Shown here: piece by piece, positions 24,761 to 34,359 of the stretch
How positions within the stretch are numbered: the first letter of the stretch is position 1
Layout: the number at the start of each line of letters is the position of its first letter
Origin: Pyrinomonadaceae bacterium
Lineage (GTDB): Bacteria > Acidobacteriota > Blastocatellia > Pyrinomonadales > Pyrinomonadaceae
DNA length: 64,000 nucleotides
Assembly: GCA_021228405.1 (NCBI GenBank)
Contig: JAJQRF010000004.1
Coordinates: 1-64,000, forward strand
Direction of reading: 5' to 3'
Notes under the pieces: generated by a model
The model's database searches: none
Told to the model about the DNA's origin: nothing
Seen by the model: the letters and a program-made list of their open reading frames with translations, nothing else
Position numbers and translations under genes: made by a program

Positions 24761-27184
24761 TTACTCAAGGTTTGCCGAAATTTCCGGCGGTGTCTGGTTG
24801 CCAGCCCAGATCGGCGGCGGTTCGATGATCGTTTCGGTCTTTTGCGGTTCAAGGGCGAATTTTAAAACTTCGTCAATCGAATCGACCGTGTGAATCGTCA
24901 AATCTTCGCGGACTTCTTCGGGGATGTCGGCTAAATCCTTTTCGTTTTCCTTCGACATTATGATCGTTTTCAGCCCGAACCGATGCGCCGCGAGGAGTTT
25001 TTCCTTCACGCCGCCGATCGGCAGGACTTTGCCGCGCAGGGTGATTTCGCCCGTCATCGCCACGTCGTGGCGGGCGGGTTTGCCCGTCAAAATCGAAACC
25101 ATCGCGGTTGCGAGCGTGATGCCCGCGCTCGGTCCGTCCTTCGGGATCGCGCCTTCGGGAACGTGGATGTGCAAATCTTTTTCGTTGAAGTTTTCGTGGT
25201 CGATGCCCAATTGTTCGGCGCGGGTTTTGACGCAGGTCAACGCGGCGTGTGCCGATTCCTGCATCACTTCGCCGAGTTTTCCGGTCAAACGAACGTTTCC
25301 TTTGCCTTTGACGAGCGTGGCTTCGACCTGTAAAACGTCGCCGCCGACTTCCGTCCAGGCTAAACCATTTACCAAACCGATCTCCGATTTACGCGCAATG
25401 TCCTGTTTGCGGAAACGAATCGTGCCGAGCAGTTCGCGAACCTTTTCCGCATCGATGACGGCGCGGAAATCGTCCTTCAGATCGGAAACGACGAATTTTC
25501 GCGCGATCTTTCGCAGACACGAACCGATCTCTCTTTCGAGATTGCGAACGCCCGCTTCACGCGTGTAGTGACGAATGATTTCGAGCACGCCGTCGTCGGT
25601 AAAGCGGACTTTTTCGGGGTCTAAGCCGCAGCTTTCCGCCTGTTTGTCGATCAAATGGCGTTTCGCAATTTCCAGTTTTTCGCGTTCCGTGTAACCCGAC
25701 AGATTCAAAATTTCGAGACGGTCGAGAAGCGGCGCGGGAATCGTGTGCAGAACGTTGACCGTCGCAATAAAGAAAACGTTTGAAAGATCGTAGTCAACGT
25801 CGAGATAATGGTCGCGGAAGGTCGAATTCTGTTCGGGGTCGAGCACTTCCAGAAGTGCCGCCGACGGGTCGCCGCGAAAATCGCGTCCGAGTTTATCGAC
25901 TTCGTCCAGTAAGATCACGGGATTCGTCGTTCCGGCGCGTTTCATCAACTGCACGATCTGTCCGGGCAATGCGCCGATGTATGTGCGGCGATGTCCGCGA
26001 ATTTCGGCTTCGTCGTGAACGCCGCCCAAAGCGAGGCGCATAAATTTTCTGCCCGTCGCTTTTGCGATCGATTTTCCGAGCGACGTTTTACCGACCCCCG
26101 GCGCGCCCGCGAAACACAAAATCGTGCCTTTCGGATTTTTGACCAATTGACGCACCGCCAGAAATTCGAGAATTCTTTCCTTGATCTTCGCCAGACCGTA
26201 ATGATCTTCGTTCAAAACGCGTTCGGCTTCGCCCAAATCTTCGATCTCTTCCGAGCGCGTCTGCCAGGGAACGTTGATGAGCCAATCGAGATAGGTGCGC
26301 GAAACGGTCGATTCGGCGGACATCGGCGGCATCGATTCGAGCCGCGCAAATTCCTGCAAAGCCTTTTCCTTCGCTTCTTCGGTCATTCCCGCTTCTTCGA
26401 TTTTCTTCTTCAGTTCGTCAAGTTCGGCTTTGTCGTCCTTGCGACCCAATTCCTTATGAATCGCCTTGATCTGTTCGTTCAGGTAATATTCGCGCTGATG
26501 TTTGTCCATCTGCTTTTTCGTGCGTGCGTGAATGGTGCGGTCGAGCTGGCGTTTTTCGATCTCCTGTTCGAGAATTTCGCAGAGTTTCTGCAAGCGTTCC
26601 TGCACCGAGAACGTTTCTAAAAGTTGCTGTTTTTCGTCCACGCCGATACGCAGGTGCGAACTCATCGAATCGGCGATCTGCGCCGCCGAAATTCCGCGCA
26701 AACTCGCGTGCAGGGCATCCGTGTAGGCATCGGGCGATACGCGCAGAAATTGTTCGACGAGATTATGAATTTTCTGCAAAAGACCGTCGGTTCTGTAACC
26801 CGATTCGTCGATCGACTGAACTTTGCGGACGTGCGCGTAAAACATTCCGTCGCCGTCCTGTTCGATGCGCACCGATTGACCGCGTTCGCGTCCTTCGACC
26901 ACGACCTTGATCTGTCCGTTGTCCTGCCGTTGGGCTTGTAAGATTCTGCCGATCGTGCCGGTCGTGTAAATCTGATCGGCGTTCGGCTCGTCGATCGTCG
27001 CGTCATGCTGGGTCGCCAGAAAGATATTTCTTTCGCCCGTCATTGCCTGCTCCAAAGCACGCACCGAGCTCGGTCGTCCGATCTTAAAAGCAACCTTCGT
27101 ATATGGAAAAATGACTACATCGCGGATAGGAACCATCGGATAACGCTTGATGTCCGACGGCATTTGATCTGAAAATTCTTGCAT
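24761..27184 (-). CDS. lon: ATP-dependent protease Lon
   Basis: This cytosolic AAA+ serine protease degrades damaged and regulatory proteins. It is 807 residues long, the normal size. The N-terminal substrate domain ([20 protein letters not shown]) is followed by a coiled middle, Walker [16 protein letters not shown], Walker [10 protein letters not shown], and a protease domain with catalytic Ser686 in [12 protein letters not shown] and a Lys downstream in [12 protein letters not shown]. It is the last of the tig, clpP, clpX, lon block. A terminator separates it from clpX, so it likely has its own promoter in the 258-bp gap. Confidence 0.97.
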   Translation of the reverse strand: MQEFSDQMPSDIKRYPMVPIRDVVIFPYTKVAFKIGRPSSVRALEQAMTGERNIFLATQHDATIDEPNADQIYTTGTIGRILQAQRQDNGQIKVVVEGRERGQSVRIEQDGDGMFYAHVRKVQSIDESGYRTDGLLQKIHNLVEQFLRVSPDAYTDALHASLRGISAAQIADSMSSHLRIGVDEKQQLLETFSVQERLQKLCEILEQEIEKRQLDRTIHARTKKQMDKHQREYYLNEQIKAIHKELGRKDDKAELDELKKKIEEAGMTEEAKEKALQEFARLESMPPMSAESTVSRTYLDWLINVPWQTRSEEIEDLGEAERVLNEDHYGLAKIKERILEFLAVRQLVKNPKGTILCFAGAPGVGKTSLGKSIAKATGRKFMRLALGGVHDEAEIRGHRRTYIGALPGQIVQLMKRAGTTNPVILLDEVDKLGRDFRGDPSAALLEVLDPEQNSTFRDHYLDVDYDLSNVFFIATVNVLHTIPAPLLDRLEILNLSGYTEREKLEIAKRHLIDKQAESCGLDPEKVRFTDDGVLEIIRHYTREAGVRNLEREIGSCLRKIARKFVVSDLKDDFRAVIDAEKVRELLGTIRFRKQDIARKSEIGLVNGLAWTEVGGDVLQVEATLVKGKGNVRLTGKLGEVMQESAHAALTCVKTRAEQLGIDHENFNEKDLHIHVPEGAIPKDGPSAGITLATAMVSILTGKPARHDVAMTGEITLRGKVLPIGGVKEKLLAAHRFGLKTIIMSKENEKDLADIPEEVREDLTIHTVDSIDEVLKFALEPQKTETIIEPPPIWAGNQTPPEISANLE

Positions 27185-27385
27185 ATTTTTAGGAAATTAA
27201 ATCGTGAAACAAAATTTAGAATCAGGGCTTAACTTAATTTACTCAAAAATCGCCGGCAATTGCAATCCGAACGCGTTTGAATATCTTACTTTTCACCTTT
27301 GTTCGCATTTTATATATGACTATTAAGTCTGAGATTTTAATTTTTAAAATACATTTCGTGAAATTTTCCGTTTTTTTTCGACAAA

Positions 27386-27413
27386 AAAGGCGGAAAGTTT
27401 TCCTTCCGCCGTG
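27386..27413 (-). terminator. Terminator behind clpX
   Basis: The hairpin ggcggaaag/ctttccgcc has a short loop and a T run on the minus strand, about 30 bp past the clpX stop. The rest of the gap to lon shows no gene. Confidence 0.75.
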
Positions 27414-27443
27414 TCAATATTGAATTGTGAATTAATTTTCGGT

Positions 27444-28688
27444 TTATGCCGCTTCGTCCAAACGACCGATGACATCGAAAACGGGCGTTTTGCGTTCGAT
27501 CATTTCCTTTGTTACGACGATTTCCTTGATCTTTTTCTCCGACGGCAGATGATACATCGATTCGAGCAGAATTTCTTCCATAATCATCATCAAACCGCGC
27601 GCGCCGACCTTGCGTTTGTGCGCTTCTCTGGCAATCGCCTTTAACGCGCCGTCGGTAAATTTCAAGCCGACGTTATCAAACTCGAATTTGCGCTGATATT
27701 GTTTGACCAGCGCGTTTTTCGGTTCGGTCAAAATCTTGATAAGTGCCGCTTCGTCAAGTTCGCTCAAGGCTCCGAGCACGGGCAGACGACCGACAAATTC
27801 GGGAATCAAGCCGTAATGGATCAAATCTTCGGGTTCGAGTTTGTTAACGGCTTCGTTGTGCCGTTCTTTACTGGATTTGATGTCGGCGGAAAATCCGAGC
27901 GATTTGTTTCGGTAACGTTTTTCGACGACCTTGTCCAACCCGATGAACGCGCCGCCGCAGATGAACAAGATATTCGTCGTGTCGATCTGAATAAAATCCT
28001 GTTGCGGATGTTTGCGCCCGCCGTTGACGGGAATGTTCGCGATCGTGCCTTCGAGAATTTTCAAAAGTGCCTGCTGAACGCCTTCGCCCGAAACGTCGCG
28101 GGTGATCGAAGGATTGTCGTCCTTGCGGCAAATCTTATCGATCTCGTCGATGTAGATAATTCCCTGCTGGGCTTTTTCGACATCGTTCCCGGCGGATTGA
28201 AGCAGACGAAGCAGAATGTTTTCCACGTCTTCGCCGACATATCCGGCTTCGGTCAGGCTCGTCGCATCGACAATGCAGAACGGAACGCTCAGGATTCTCG
28301 CGAGCGTTTGCGCAAGCAGAGTTTTTCCCGTTCCCGTCGGTCCGATGAGCAGAATGTTTGATTTTTGAAGTTCGATGTCCGTCCGGCGTTTCGCCATTTC
28401 CAGACGTTTGTAATGTTGATAAACAGCAACCGAAAGACGTTTTTTCGGTTCGTCCTGCCCGATCACGTATTCATCCAGAAATGCTTTGATCTCCTGCGGT
28501 TTCGGCAGTGCACTGCGGACGGTCGCCGTTTCGGTCTGCTCGTCGTCATTGATGATCTCGTTACAAATATCAATGCACTCGTTGCAAATGTAAACGCCCG
28601 GTCCGGCAATCAGCTTGCGAACGTCGTTTTGAGATTTGCCGCAAAATGAACAGCAAAGAAGTTCTTCCGGTCTTCTGAATTGTGGCAT
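27444..28688 (-). CDS. clpX: ClpX, ATPase subunit of ClpXP
   Basis: This 414-residue AAA+ unfoldase feeds substrates to ClpP. The N-terminal zinc finger has two Cys pairs (CCSFCGKSQ and [10 protein letters not shown]). Walker A is [16 protein letters not shown] and Walker B is IIYIDEIDK, and the ClpP-binding IGF-type loop is in the region [13 protein letters not shown]. The tail is normal. It follows clpP across a 113-bp gap filled by a repeat of 11-bp units, so ClpX could be read from the clpP transcript. Confidence 0.97.
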   Translation of the reverse strand: MPQFRRPEELLCCSFCGKSQNDVRKLIAGPGVYICNECIDICNEIINDDEQTETATVRSALPKPQEIKAFLDEYVIGQDEPKKRLSVAVYQHYKRLEMAKRRTDIELQKSNILLIGPTGTGKTLLAQTLARILSVPFCIVDATSLTEAGYVGEDVENILLRLLQSAGNDVEKAQQGIIYIDEIDKICRKDDNPSITRDVSGEGVQQALLKILEGTIANIPVNGGRKHPQQDFIQIDTTNILFICGGAFIGLDKVVEKRYRNKSLGFSADIKSSKERHNEAVNKLEPEDLIHYGLIPEFVGRLPVLGALSELDEAALIKILTEPKNALVKQYQRKFEFDNVGLKFTDGALKAIAREAHKRKVGARGLMMIMEEILLESMYHLPSEKKIKEIVVTKEMIERKTPVFDVIGRLDEAA

Positions 28689-28689
28689 A

Positions 28690-28797
28690 AAAAAGTTTGC
28701 AGAAAGTTTGCAGAAAGTTCGCAGAAAGTTTGCAGAAAGTTGAAGTTTTTTTGTTTTTAACTAGTGCAACTTCCGTTAACTTTCTGCAAACTTTCTA
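28690..28797. repeat. 11-bp tandem repeats forming an inverted repeat between clpX and clpP
   Basis: About five gtttgcagaaa units (28693-28745) are answered by the complementary aactttctgcaaactttct (about 28779-28797), with a spacer at 28746-28766. It fills nearly the whole clpP-clpX gap and can fold as a long hairpin in the transcript. Confidence 0.7.
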
Positions 28798-28801
28798 TCA
28801 A

Positions 28802-29389
28802 CTATTTATCTCTGTGTTCGATAACTTCGTCGATCAAGCCGTATTCCTTGGCTTGGATCGGCGAAAGAATTCTGTCGCGCTCAACGTCTTTTTCGACTTG
28901 CTCGAAAGGCATTCCCGAATGATGCGACAAAATTCTCGAAGTCATTTCGCGCATCCGCAGAATTTCTTCCGCCATAATGCGCACGTCGGTCGCTTGTCCC
29001 TGCGCACCGCCCGACGGCTGGTGAATCAGGATGCGCGAATGCGGCAGAGCGAAACGTTTTCCTTTCGCGCCCGCCGTCAAAAGCAACGCGCCCATCGAAG
29101 CGCATTGACCGATACAGATGGTCGTTACGTCGTTTTTGATGAACTGCATCGTGTCATAGATCGCCATTCCCGCCGTGATCGAACCGCCCGGACTGTTGAT
29201 ATACAGGTTAATATCGCGTTCGGGGTCTTCCGCTTCGAGAAACAAAAGTTGCGCGACGATCAGATTAGCGATCGTGTCATCGATCGGCGTTCCGATAAAA
29301 ATGATGCTGTCTTTTAATAATCTGGAATAAATGTCGAAAGCACGTTCGCCGCGCGAAGTCTGTTCGACAACCATTGGAACTAAAGCCAT
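28802..29389 (-). CDS. clpP: ClpP protease subunit
   Basis: This 195-residue serine protease forms the ClpXP chamber. Catalytic Ser98 lies in [11 protein letters not shown] and His123 in [10 protein letters not shown], with the acidic partner in the [13 protein letters not shown] region. The start ATG at 29389 follows GAGGAG at 5-bp spacing. It lies between tig and clpX in the widely conserved order. No pro-peptide longer than a few residues is evident. Confidence 0.97.
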   Translation of the reverse strand: MALVPMVVEQTSRGERAFDIYSRLLKDSIIFIGTPIDDTIANLIVAQLLFLEAEDPERDINLYINSPGGSITAGMAIYDTMQFIKNDVTTICIGQCASMGALLLTAGAKGKRFALPHSRILIHQPSGGAQGQATDVRIMAEEILRMREMTSRILSHHSGMPFEQVEKDVERDRILSPIQAKEYGLIDEVIEHRDK

Positions 29390-29552
29390 ATTTCTCCTCT
29401 CTATGATTCCTAATCGGGTAAAAGTGAAATTAGTTTATGAATTTGTTCAATTGAGCGATGTTAAGTTGTTGATAAAACGGTATGAACTCCGTTTCGGTTT
29501 TCGATTTTACAACTTCCCGCTCAAAATGCAAGTTCAAAACATCTGAAATAAA

Positions 29553-31055
29553 TTATTCTTCCTTCGCCGCTTTCTTTTTATTTTCCTTATCGTCCGATTT
29601 TTTCGCGGCAGATTTTTTCGGTTTTGCTTCGGCTTCATCGTCGGATTTAGCTTTCTTTTTCGCGGGCTTTTTCTCCACTTTTTCTTCCGGTGCCGCCGCT
29701 TCTTCCGACTGTGAATCAGCGATCTGTCCGACGCTTTCGTCAACCCATTCGCCTTCGGTCACTTTTGCGTGCGAAACGAGGGCTTCGATCGCTTTGCGGG
29801 TGCGCAGATTGTTTTTGACGTTATCCGTTCCGCCCTGCTGATTAATTAATGAATTGCGGACTTCGTCGGGCGTGACGCGGTAATAATTTGCCATCTTCTG
29901 AATTTCTTCTTCGACTTCCGCATCCGAAACCTCGACGTTTTCGAGATCGGCGACCTTTTCAAGAAGCATCGCGCCGCGCACGTCGCGTTCGGCTTGGGTT
30001 CTCATCTGGCTGTAAGCCATTTCGATAAACTCTTTCTGAACCGTGTTCAGATCAACGCCGCGCTGTGCCATATCCTGCGCGAAATTATTCAAAAGATTTT
30101 TCGCCTGCGAATCGATCAAAACGTTCGGTATCTCGAACGGGTGCTTTTCGATGAATTTTGCAATTGCGTTATTTCGCAAACGCGCGTCGGCATCTTCTTC
30201 GGCGAATTTCTGCAAATCTTTGCGCATTTTCTTACGCAAATCTTCGAGCGATTCGTAACCTTCATCAAGACTCTGCGCCCATTCGTCGTTCATTTCGGGC
30301 GTTTCCATCGTGCCGACCGATTTAACTTTCGCTTTGTAATTAACGGTTTTGCCCGCGAGTTGCGGCGAAGAAAAATTTGCTTCATATGCAACCGTGAATA
30401 TCTTTTCCTCGTCTTCCGACAAACCGACCAGATTTTCCGAGAAGGATTTTTCGATGGTTTCGTCGCCGATCGGGATTTCAATGTCGTTCGCGATGATCGG
30501 TTCGGCATCGGGTTCGCCCTCGAAGGTTCCTTCGAGATCAACGATCACGGTGTCGCCTTCCTGCGAAGGACGATCTTCGACGGGAATCAAAGCCGCCTGT
30601 TCGTTCAAACGGTTGGCGAGCAAATCTTCCAACTGCGAATCTTCGACCGGACGCACGCGGCGCGTCAGTTCCAAACCTTTATATTCGGGTGTCGGGATTT
30701 CCGGCATCACTTCGACGTGGACGTGAATCGAAACGGCTTCCGTGCCGTTGAGTTTGACCGTATCGGGGTTTTCGAGATGCAAATGCGGTTCGGTCAACGG
30801 GTGCAGGTCGTTTTCTTCGATTGCCGCCGTTACTGCGTTCGGCACGATTTCCTGCAAAACCTCATTGCGGATTTCTTCCTTGAAACGCATCCGCACCACG
30901 TCGAGCGGTGCAAAGCCTTTGCGAAATCCGGGAACGTTTGCCGCTTTAGCATATTTTTGGCTGACTTTATTGTAAGCTGCCTTTACGGTTTGTGCGTCGA
31001 TCTCGACGGTCAATTCTTTCTGGGTTGAAGATACTTCTTTTACTTGTGCTTTCAT
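29553..31055 (-). CDS. tig: Trigger factor
   Basis: This ribosome-bound chaperone and prolyl isomerase catches nascent chains. The N-terminal domain carries the ribosome-docking signature GFRKGFAPLDVVRMRF. An FKBP-like domain covers about 160-245 (EGDTVIVDLEGTFEGEP), followed by the long-armed C-terminal domain. At 500 residues it is about 70 longer than usual. The extra part is a Lys/Glu/Ala tail (residues about 430-500, for example KKPAKKKAKSDDEAEAKPKK), probably disordered. It is the first gene of the tig-clpP-clpX series. Confidence 0.96.
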   Translation of the reverse strand: MKAQVKEVSSTQKELTVEIDAQTVKAAYNKVSQKYAKAANVPGFRKGFAPLDVVRMRFKEEIRNEVLQEIVPNAVTAAIEENDLHPLTEPHLHLENPDTVKLNGTEAVSIHVHVEVMPEIPTPEYKGLELTRRVRPVEDSQLEDLLANRLNEQAALIPVEDRPSQEGDTVIVDLEGTFEGEPDAEPIIANDIEIPIGDETIEKSFSENLVGLSEDEEKIFTVAYEANFSSPQLAGKTVNYKAKVKSVGTMETPEMNDEWAQSLDEGYESLEDLRKKMRKDLQKFAEEDADARLRNNAIAKFIEKHPFEIPNVLIDSQAKNLLNNFAQDMAQRGVDLNTVQKEFIEMAYSQMRTQAERDVRGAMLLEKVADLENVEVSDAEVEEEIQKMANYYRVTPDEVRNSLINQQGGTDNVKNNLRTRKAIEALVSHAKVTEGEWVDESVGQIADSQSEEAAAPEEKVEKKPAKKKAKSDDEAEAKPKKSAAKKSDDKENKKKAAKEE

Positions 31056-31295
31056 TTATTAAAATTAATAGTCATTACCTGCAATTTCGAGGTAATGACT
31101 AAGGTTCACGTCTCCACTTTTATTTTCAAAACGTCTTAAAAGTAATATTTTATAACTGCAATCAGATAAACAAAATAGTCGTTGTAATAAACTCTTGAAT
31201 AACTAAACAATCATCAGCAGAATATCGAAATTAAAAGCAATTGTCGAGTTTGGATTTTTTTCACGAACGCGCTTTTAATTTCCTTACGAAAATAA

Positions 31296-31331
31296 AAAAA
31301 CGGATTTCGCAACCTTCGGAAATCCGTTTTT
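31296..31331 (-). terminator. Terminator of the 126-aa secreted protein gene
   Basis: The stem aaaaacggatttc/gaaatccgttttt has a T run on the minus strand, just past the stop at 31342. Confidence 0.8.
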
Positions 31332-31341
31332 CAGATAAATT

Positions 31342-31722
31342 TTAATCCCAGTAAACTGTAAACCGATACCTGTCGGGACCGCCTTTAGTATCGCTGATCT
31401 GGATGACGGTCGTCCAGTTGTTGCGGCGGTTCGGCTGTTGAATGACCTGAACTCTGCCGCGTCCGTCCCTTTTATCGACTCTTGCCTGTGAGCCTTGCCG
31501 TCCGGCGCGACCGTTAAAATTATAATTGGAATCGAAATATTCCCTGCCCGAAATGTGCTGAATCCGTGCATTCCGGTTGCGAATCCTGATCTGGATGACA
31601 TCATCCACCGTTCCGCGCCAATCCATCGAACTGTCCTGGGCTTTGACATTTTCCAAACTGCCGAAAAAGAAAAATGCCGCCGTCACAGCAGTCAAATAGA
31701 AAAACTTTCTTAGTAATTTCAT
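31342..31722 (-). CDS. Small secreted protein, 126 aa
   Basis: A signal peptide (KFFYLTAVTAAFFFFGSLENVKAQ) is followed by about 100 residues rich in Arg, Asn and Gln, starting MDWRGTVDDVIQIRIRNR and ending in a beta-rich TTVIQISDTKGGPDRYRFTVYW. The pattern suggests a small beta-sandwich in the periplasm or at the surface. I cannot assign a family. It is monocistronic, with its own terminator, and its start is about 100 bp from the tRNA-Leu gene. Confidence 0.75.
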   Translation of the reverse strand: MKLLRKFFYLTAVTAAFFFFGSLENVKAQDSSMDWRGTVDDVIQIRIRNRNARIQHISGREYFDSNYNFNGRAGRQGSQARVDKRDGRGRVQVIQQPNRRNNWTTVIQISDTKGGPDRYRFTVYWD

Positions 31723-31825
31723 ACGAATCCTATCTCCTTGTTCACTTAAATAAAAAAAACTTCCTACCCAGATAAAATTTGCCGTAAATTTGAATTACAA
31801 CAATTTTAGAAAGAACTATTATTTT

Positions 31826-31910
31826 TGGTGCTGAGAGCGAGACTCGAACTCGCACGCCTTACGGCACTGGCTCCTAAGACCAGCGCGGCTACCAATTACG
31901 CCATCTCAGC
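31826..31910 (-). tRNA. tRNA-Leu (anticodon TAG)
   Basis: This 85-nt class II tRNA has acceptor GCTGAGA/TCTCAGC, anticodon loop CTTAGGA between CTGGT and GCCAG, a long variable arm TGCCGTAAGGCGT, T arm GCGAGTTCGAGTCTCGC, and encoded CCA. No integration signs flank it. Confidence 0.97.
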
Positions 31911-31976
31911 CTTTGCAAATTTGCAAAAAACTCGCAGATTTGAATTTATCTAATTTACAAACGATTGTCTAGCAAA

Positions 31977-32043
31977 GTTCAGAGTCCCGCCTTAAGGCGG
32001 CTTTTCGCTAAAGAAAAAGCCTTCTCAAGAAGGGACTCTAAGC
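31977..32043. repeat. Double-hairpin dispersed repeat, copy 2
   Basis: The outer stem agagtccc/gggactct encloses two palindromic arms, ccgccttaaggcgg and ccttctcaagaagg, joined by cttttcgctaaag. It is the reverse-orientation relative of 17477-17541. It lies at the 3' end of the 91-aa gene and may serve as its terminator (t-run after agc). Confidence 0.7.
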
Positions 32044-32050
32044 TTTTTTA

Positions 32051-32326
32051 TTATTTCTTTTCGTTCAAGAGTTTGCGTCGATACTCTTCCAGCGCGCGGT
32101 CGGTGTCTTGCAGATCGGCGATTGCAATGGGCGTTTTATCTTCCAGTTGACGGCTCGGTTTTTCCTTTTCAAAGAATAATTTATAACCGCCGTAGCCGAT
32201 GCCCGCGATGACCGCGACCCAGAGCAGAAGCCACAAGATCGCCGAAATTATCCCGAACAGCCAGAAACCGATGATAACGACCGCGATAACTCCGATAATT
32301 GCCAGAATTGTTTTGATAATGTCCAT
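32051..32326 (-). CDS. Small membrane protein, 91 aa
   Basis: Two adjacent hydrophobic segments (IIKTILAIIGVIAVVIIGFW and FGIISAILWLLLWVAVIAGIG) with a short break form a hairpin in the membrane. A charged cytosolic tail of about 40 residues follows (EKEKPSRQLEDK...EEYRRKLL). The family is not recognised. The gene is divergent from murE, and 21-nt array D lies in the shared upstream region. Confidence 0.75.
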   Translation of the reverse strand: MDIIKTILAIIGVIAVVIIGFWLFGIISAILWLLLWVAVIAGIGYGGYKLFFEKEKPSRQLEDKTPIAIADLQDTDRALEEYRRKLLNEKK

Positions 32327-32381
32327 ATAAATCCTTAGCTATTTTATCACAGGCTACTTTAAAATCTGTTCTTTACCGATT

Positions 32382-32591
32382 AGGTCAACATTAACGAGAG
32401 TTAGGTATTTAAAACCTAGACTTAGGTGAAGAAAACCTACACTTAGGTGAAGAAAACCTACACTTAGGTTCTTTAAACCTAGACTTAGGTTTTAAATACC
32501 TGGACTTAGGTTCTTTAAACCTAGAGCTAGGTTTTAAATACCTAAAGTTAGGTTCTTTAAACCTACACTTAGGTTTTGAATGTCTAAATCG
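32382..32591. repeat. Array D: about 10 tandem 21-nt palindromic repeats
   Basis: Units begin at 32382, 32403, 32424, 32445, 32466, 32487, 32508, 32529, 32550 and 32571, exactly 21 nt apart. Each contains AGGT-N7/8-ACCT, for example aggttctttaaacctagact. The half-site is constant while the spacer and the last five bases vary. Stop codons recur, so it is not coding. It lies between the divergent 91-aa gene and murE. Confidence 0.9.
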
Positions 32592-32726
32592 AGAATTTGA
32601 ATCTCGATTACTATATTTCAGATGATTCCTTTCGATTTATCAAATATTCAATTGCCTCTATGTCGAGTTTGGGCTTTTGTCGTATAATCCGATTTTACTA
32701 TTTTCGATATTTTGAGGAATAAATAC

Positions 32727-34220
32727 TTGAGTTTGCAAAATGTAACCATCGGCGCGGTTGCCGAAGCATTAAATGCCGAATTTTCGGGCGATAAAGACAA
32801 GACCGTTTCGGATGTGACGCACGATTCGCGTCAGGCGCAGACAGGAACCTTGTTTGCCGCGATTCGCGGTTTGACGATGGACGGGCATCGTTTTATTGAC
32901 GACGTGATGCGGCGCGGCGCGGTCGGCGTGATCTCCGAATCGGACGCGCCCGAAGATTTTGAAGGCGCGTGGCTGAAGGTCGCCGATGCCCGCGAATCGC
33001 TCGCCAAAGCCGCCGCCGTCATTAACGGAAATCCTTCGCACGAACTAAAACTCGTCGGCATCACGGGCACGAACGGCAAAACGACGACGACGTATCTCTG
33101 TTTCGCGCTTGCCGAAGCGAACAATGAAAAAGCCGCGATGCTCACGACGGTCGAATACCGTATCGGCGAAAAAAGCGTGCCCGCGATCCGCACCACGCCC
33201 GAAGCCTCGGACACGAACCGCTTTCTGCGCGAAGCCGTCGACGATGGATGCAAAACTGCCGTCATGGAAACTTCGTCGCAAGCCATCGACCTGCACCGTT
33301 GCGACTGGCTTCGCTTCAAAGTCGGGATTTTTACTAATCTGACCCGCGACCATCTCGATTATCATTTGACGATGGAAAATTATTACGCCGCGAAAAAGAA
33401 ACTTTTCGACGGAAGTTTGGGCGAAAAACCTGCCGCGAGCGTGGTCAATATCGATGATGCGTGGGGCGCAAAATTGGCGCAGGAATTAAAGGAAACGGGT
33501 CAAAAGGTCGTCACCTTCGCGCAAAACAATGAGGCTGATCTGACGGCGGAAAACATTGAAATATCGCTCGTCAGCGGCACTTCGTTCTTATTGAAAACTC
33601 CGCAAGGCGAACGCCAGGTAACTTCCCCGCTCGTCGGGAAACCGCACGTTTACAACATTCTCTCGGCAACCGCCGCCGCGCTCGAACTCGGTTTCGATTT
33701 GGATTTATGCGTGAAAGGTTTGGAAAAATGTATCGGCGCGCCGGGACGCTTCGAGCGCGTCGAACACGACGGAAATTTCGCTGTTGTGGTTGATTACGCG
33801 CACTCGGATGACGCTTTATTGAATACTTTGAAAACCGCGAAGGAATTGACAAAAGGCAGGATCATCACCGTTTTCGGCTGCGGCGGCGACCGCGACAAAA
33901 CGAAACGCGTCCCGATGGGCGAAGTCGCGGGCAGAAACAGCGACCTCGTTATCGCCACGTCCGACAATCCGCGCACCGAAGACCCGTTGAAGATTTTGGA
34001 AGAGATCGAAGTCGGGCTGAAAAATACGAATTGCCCGTATCAGGTAATTTCAGACCGGCGCGAAGCGATTCATCAGGCGATCTTCAAAGCCAAGGAAAAC
34101 GATGTCGTCATCATCGCCGGAAAAGGTCACGAAACTTATCAGATCGTCGGCAACGAAAAATACCACTTCGACGACCGCGAAATAGCAATCGAAGCGTTAG
34201 ATAAGATAAAAGAGGAATAG
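32727..34220 (+). CDS. murE: UDP-MurNAc-tripeptide synthetase (MurE)
   Basis: This cytosolic Mur ligase adds the third stem-peptide residue to UDP-MurNAc-Ala-Glu. ATP loop GITGTNGKTTTTYL, the carbamylated-Lys region and ATSDNPRTEDP are visible. The DNPR motif indicates meso-diaminopimelate as substrate. I start at TTG 32727, giving MSLQNVTIGAV, because GAGGA lies 8 bases upstream. The TTG at 32712 contains that site inside the gene. The product is about 497 residues. No other mur gene is adjacent, so it lies outside a division cluster. Confidence 0.94.
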   Translation: MSLQNVTIGAVAEALNAEFSGDKDKTVSDVTHDSRQAQTGTLFAAIRGLTMDGHRFIDDVMRRGAVGVISESDAPEDFEGAWLKVADARESLAKAAAVINGNPSHELKLVGITGTNGKTTTTYLCFALAEANNEKAAMLTTVEYRIGEKSVPAIRTTPEASDTNRFLREAVDDGCKTAVMETSSQAIDLHRCDWLRFKVGIFTNLTRDHLDYHLTMENYYAAKKKLFDGSLGEKPAASVVNIDDAWGAKLAQELKETGQKVVTFAQNNEADLTAENIEISLVSGTSFLLKTPQGERQVTSPLVGKPHVYNILSATAAALELGFDLDLCVKGLEKCIGAPGRFERVEHDGNFAVVVDYAHSDDALLNTLKTAKELTKGRIITVFGCGGDRDKTKRVPMGEVAGRNSDLVIATSDNPRTEDPLKILEEIEVGLKNTNCPYQVISDRREAIHQAIFKAKENDVVIIAGKGHETYQIVGNEKYHFDDREIAIEALDKIKEE

Positions 34221-34357
34221 CCGCGAAAAGGCACAAAAGACGCAAAAAAGAAAAACAAAAAAGGTTACTGAATTATTCAATCTTGAAATTAGTAACCTTT
34301 TACTTTTTAACTTTGATTTCTTTTCTGTGCTTTCTGTGCCTTTTCGCGGCTATTCTT
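34221..34357. repeat. Inverted repeat with internal terminator between murE and the OmpA gene
   Basis: The left arm gccgcgaaaaggcacaaaag (from 34221) is complementary to the right arm ctttctgtgccttttcgcgg (to about 34352). Between them lies a terminator, aaaaaggttact/agtaacctttt (34258-34301). The arms begin directly at the ends of both convergent genes. Confidence 0.75.
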
Positions 34358-34359
34358 TC

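Noticed and set aside
29994-31028. 344-codon open frame opposite tig
   Set aside because: It is an antisense shadow. The composition (Phe/Arg/His-rich) follows from complementing Glu/Lys codons.
32382-32591. CRISPR array
   Set aside because: Units are only 21 nt with no constant repeat separated by unique spacers, and no cas genes are in the window. The same holds for the other three arrays.
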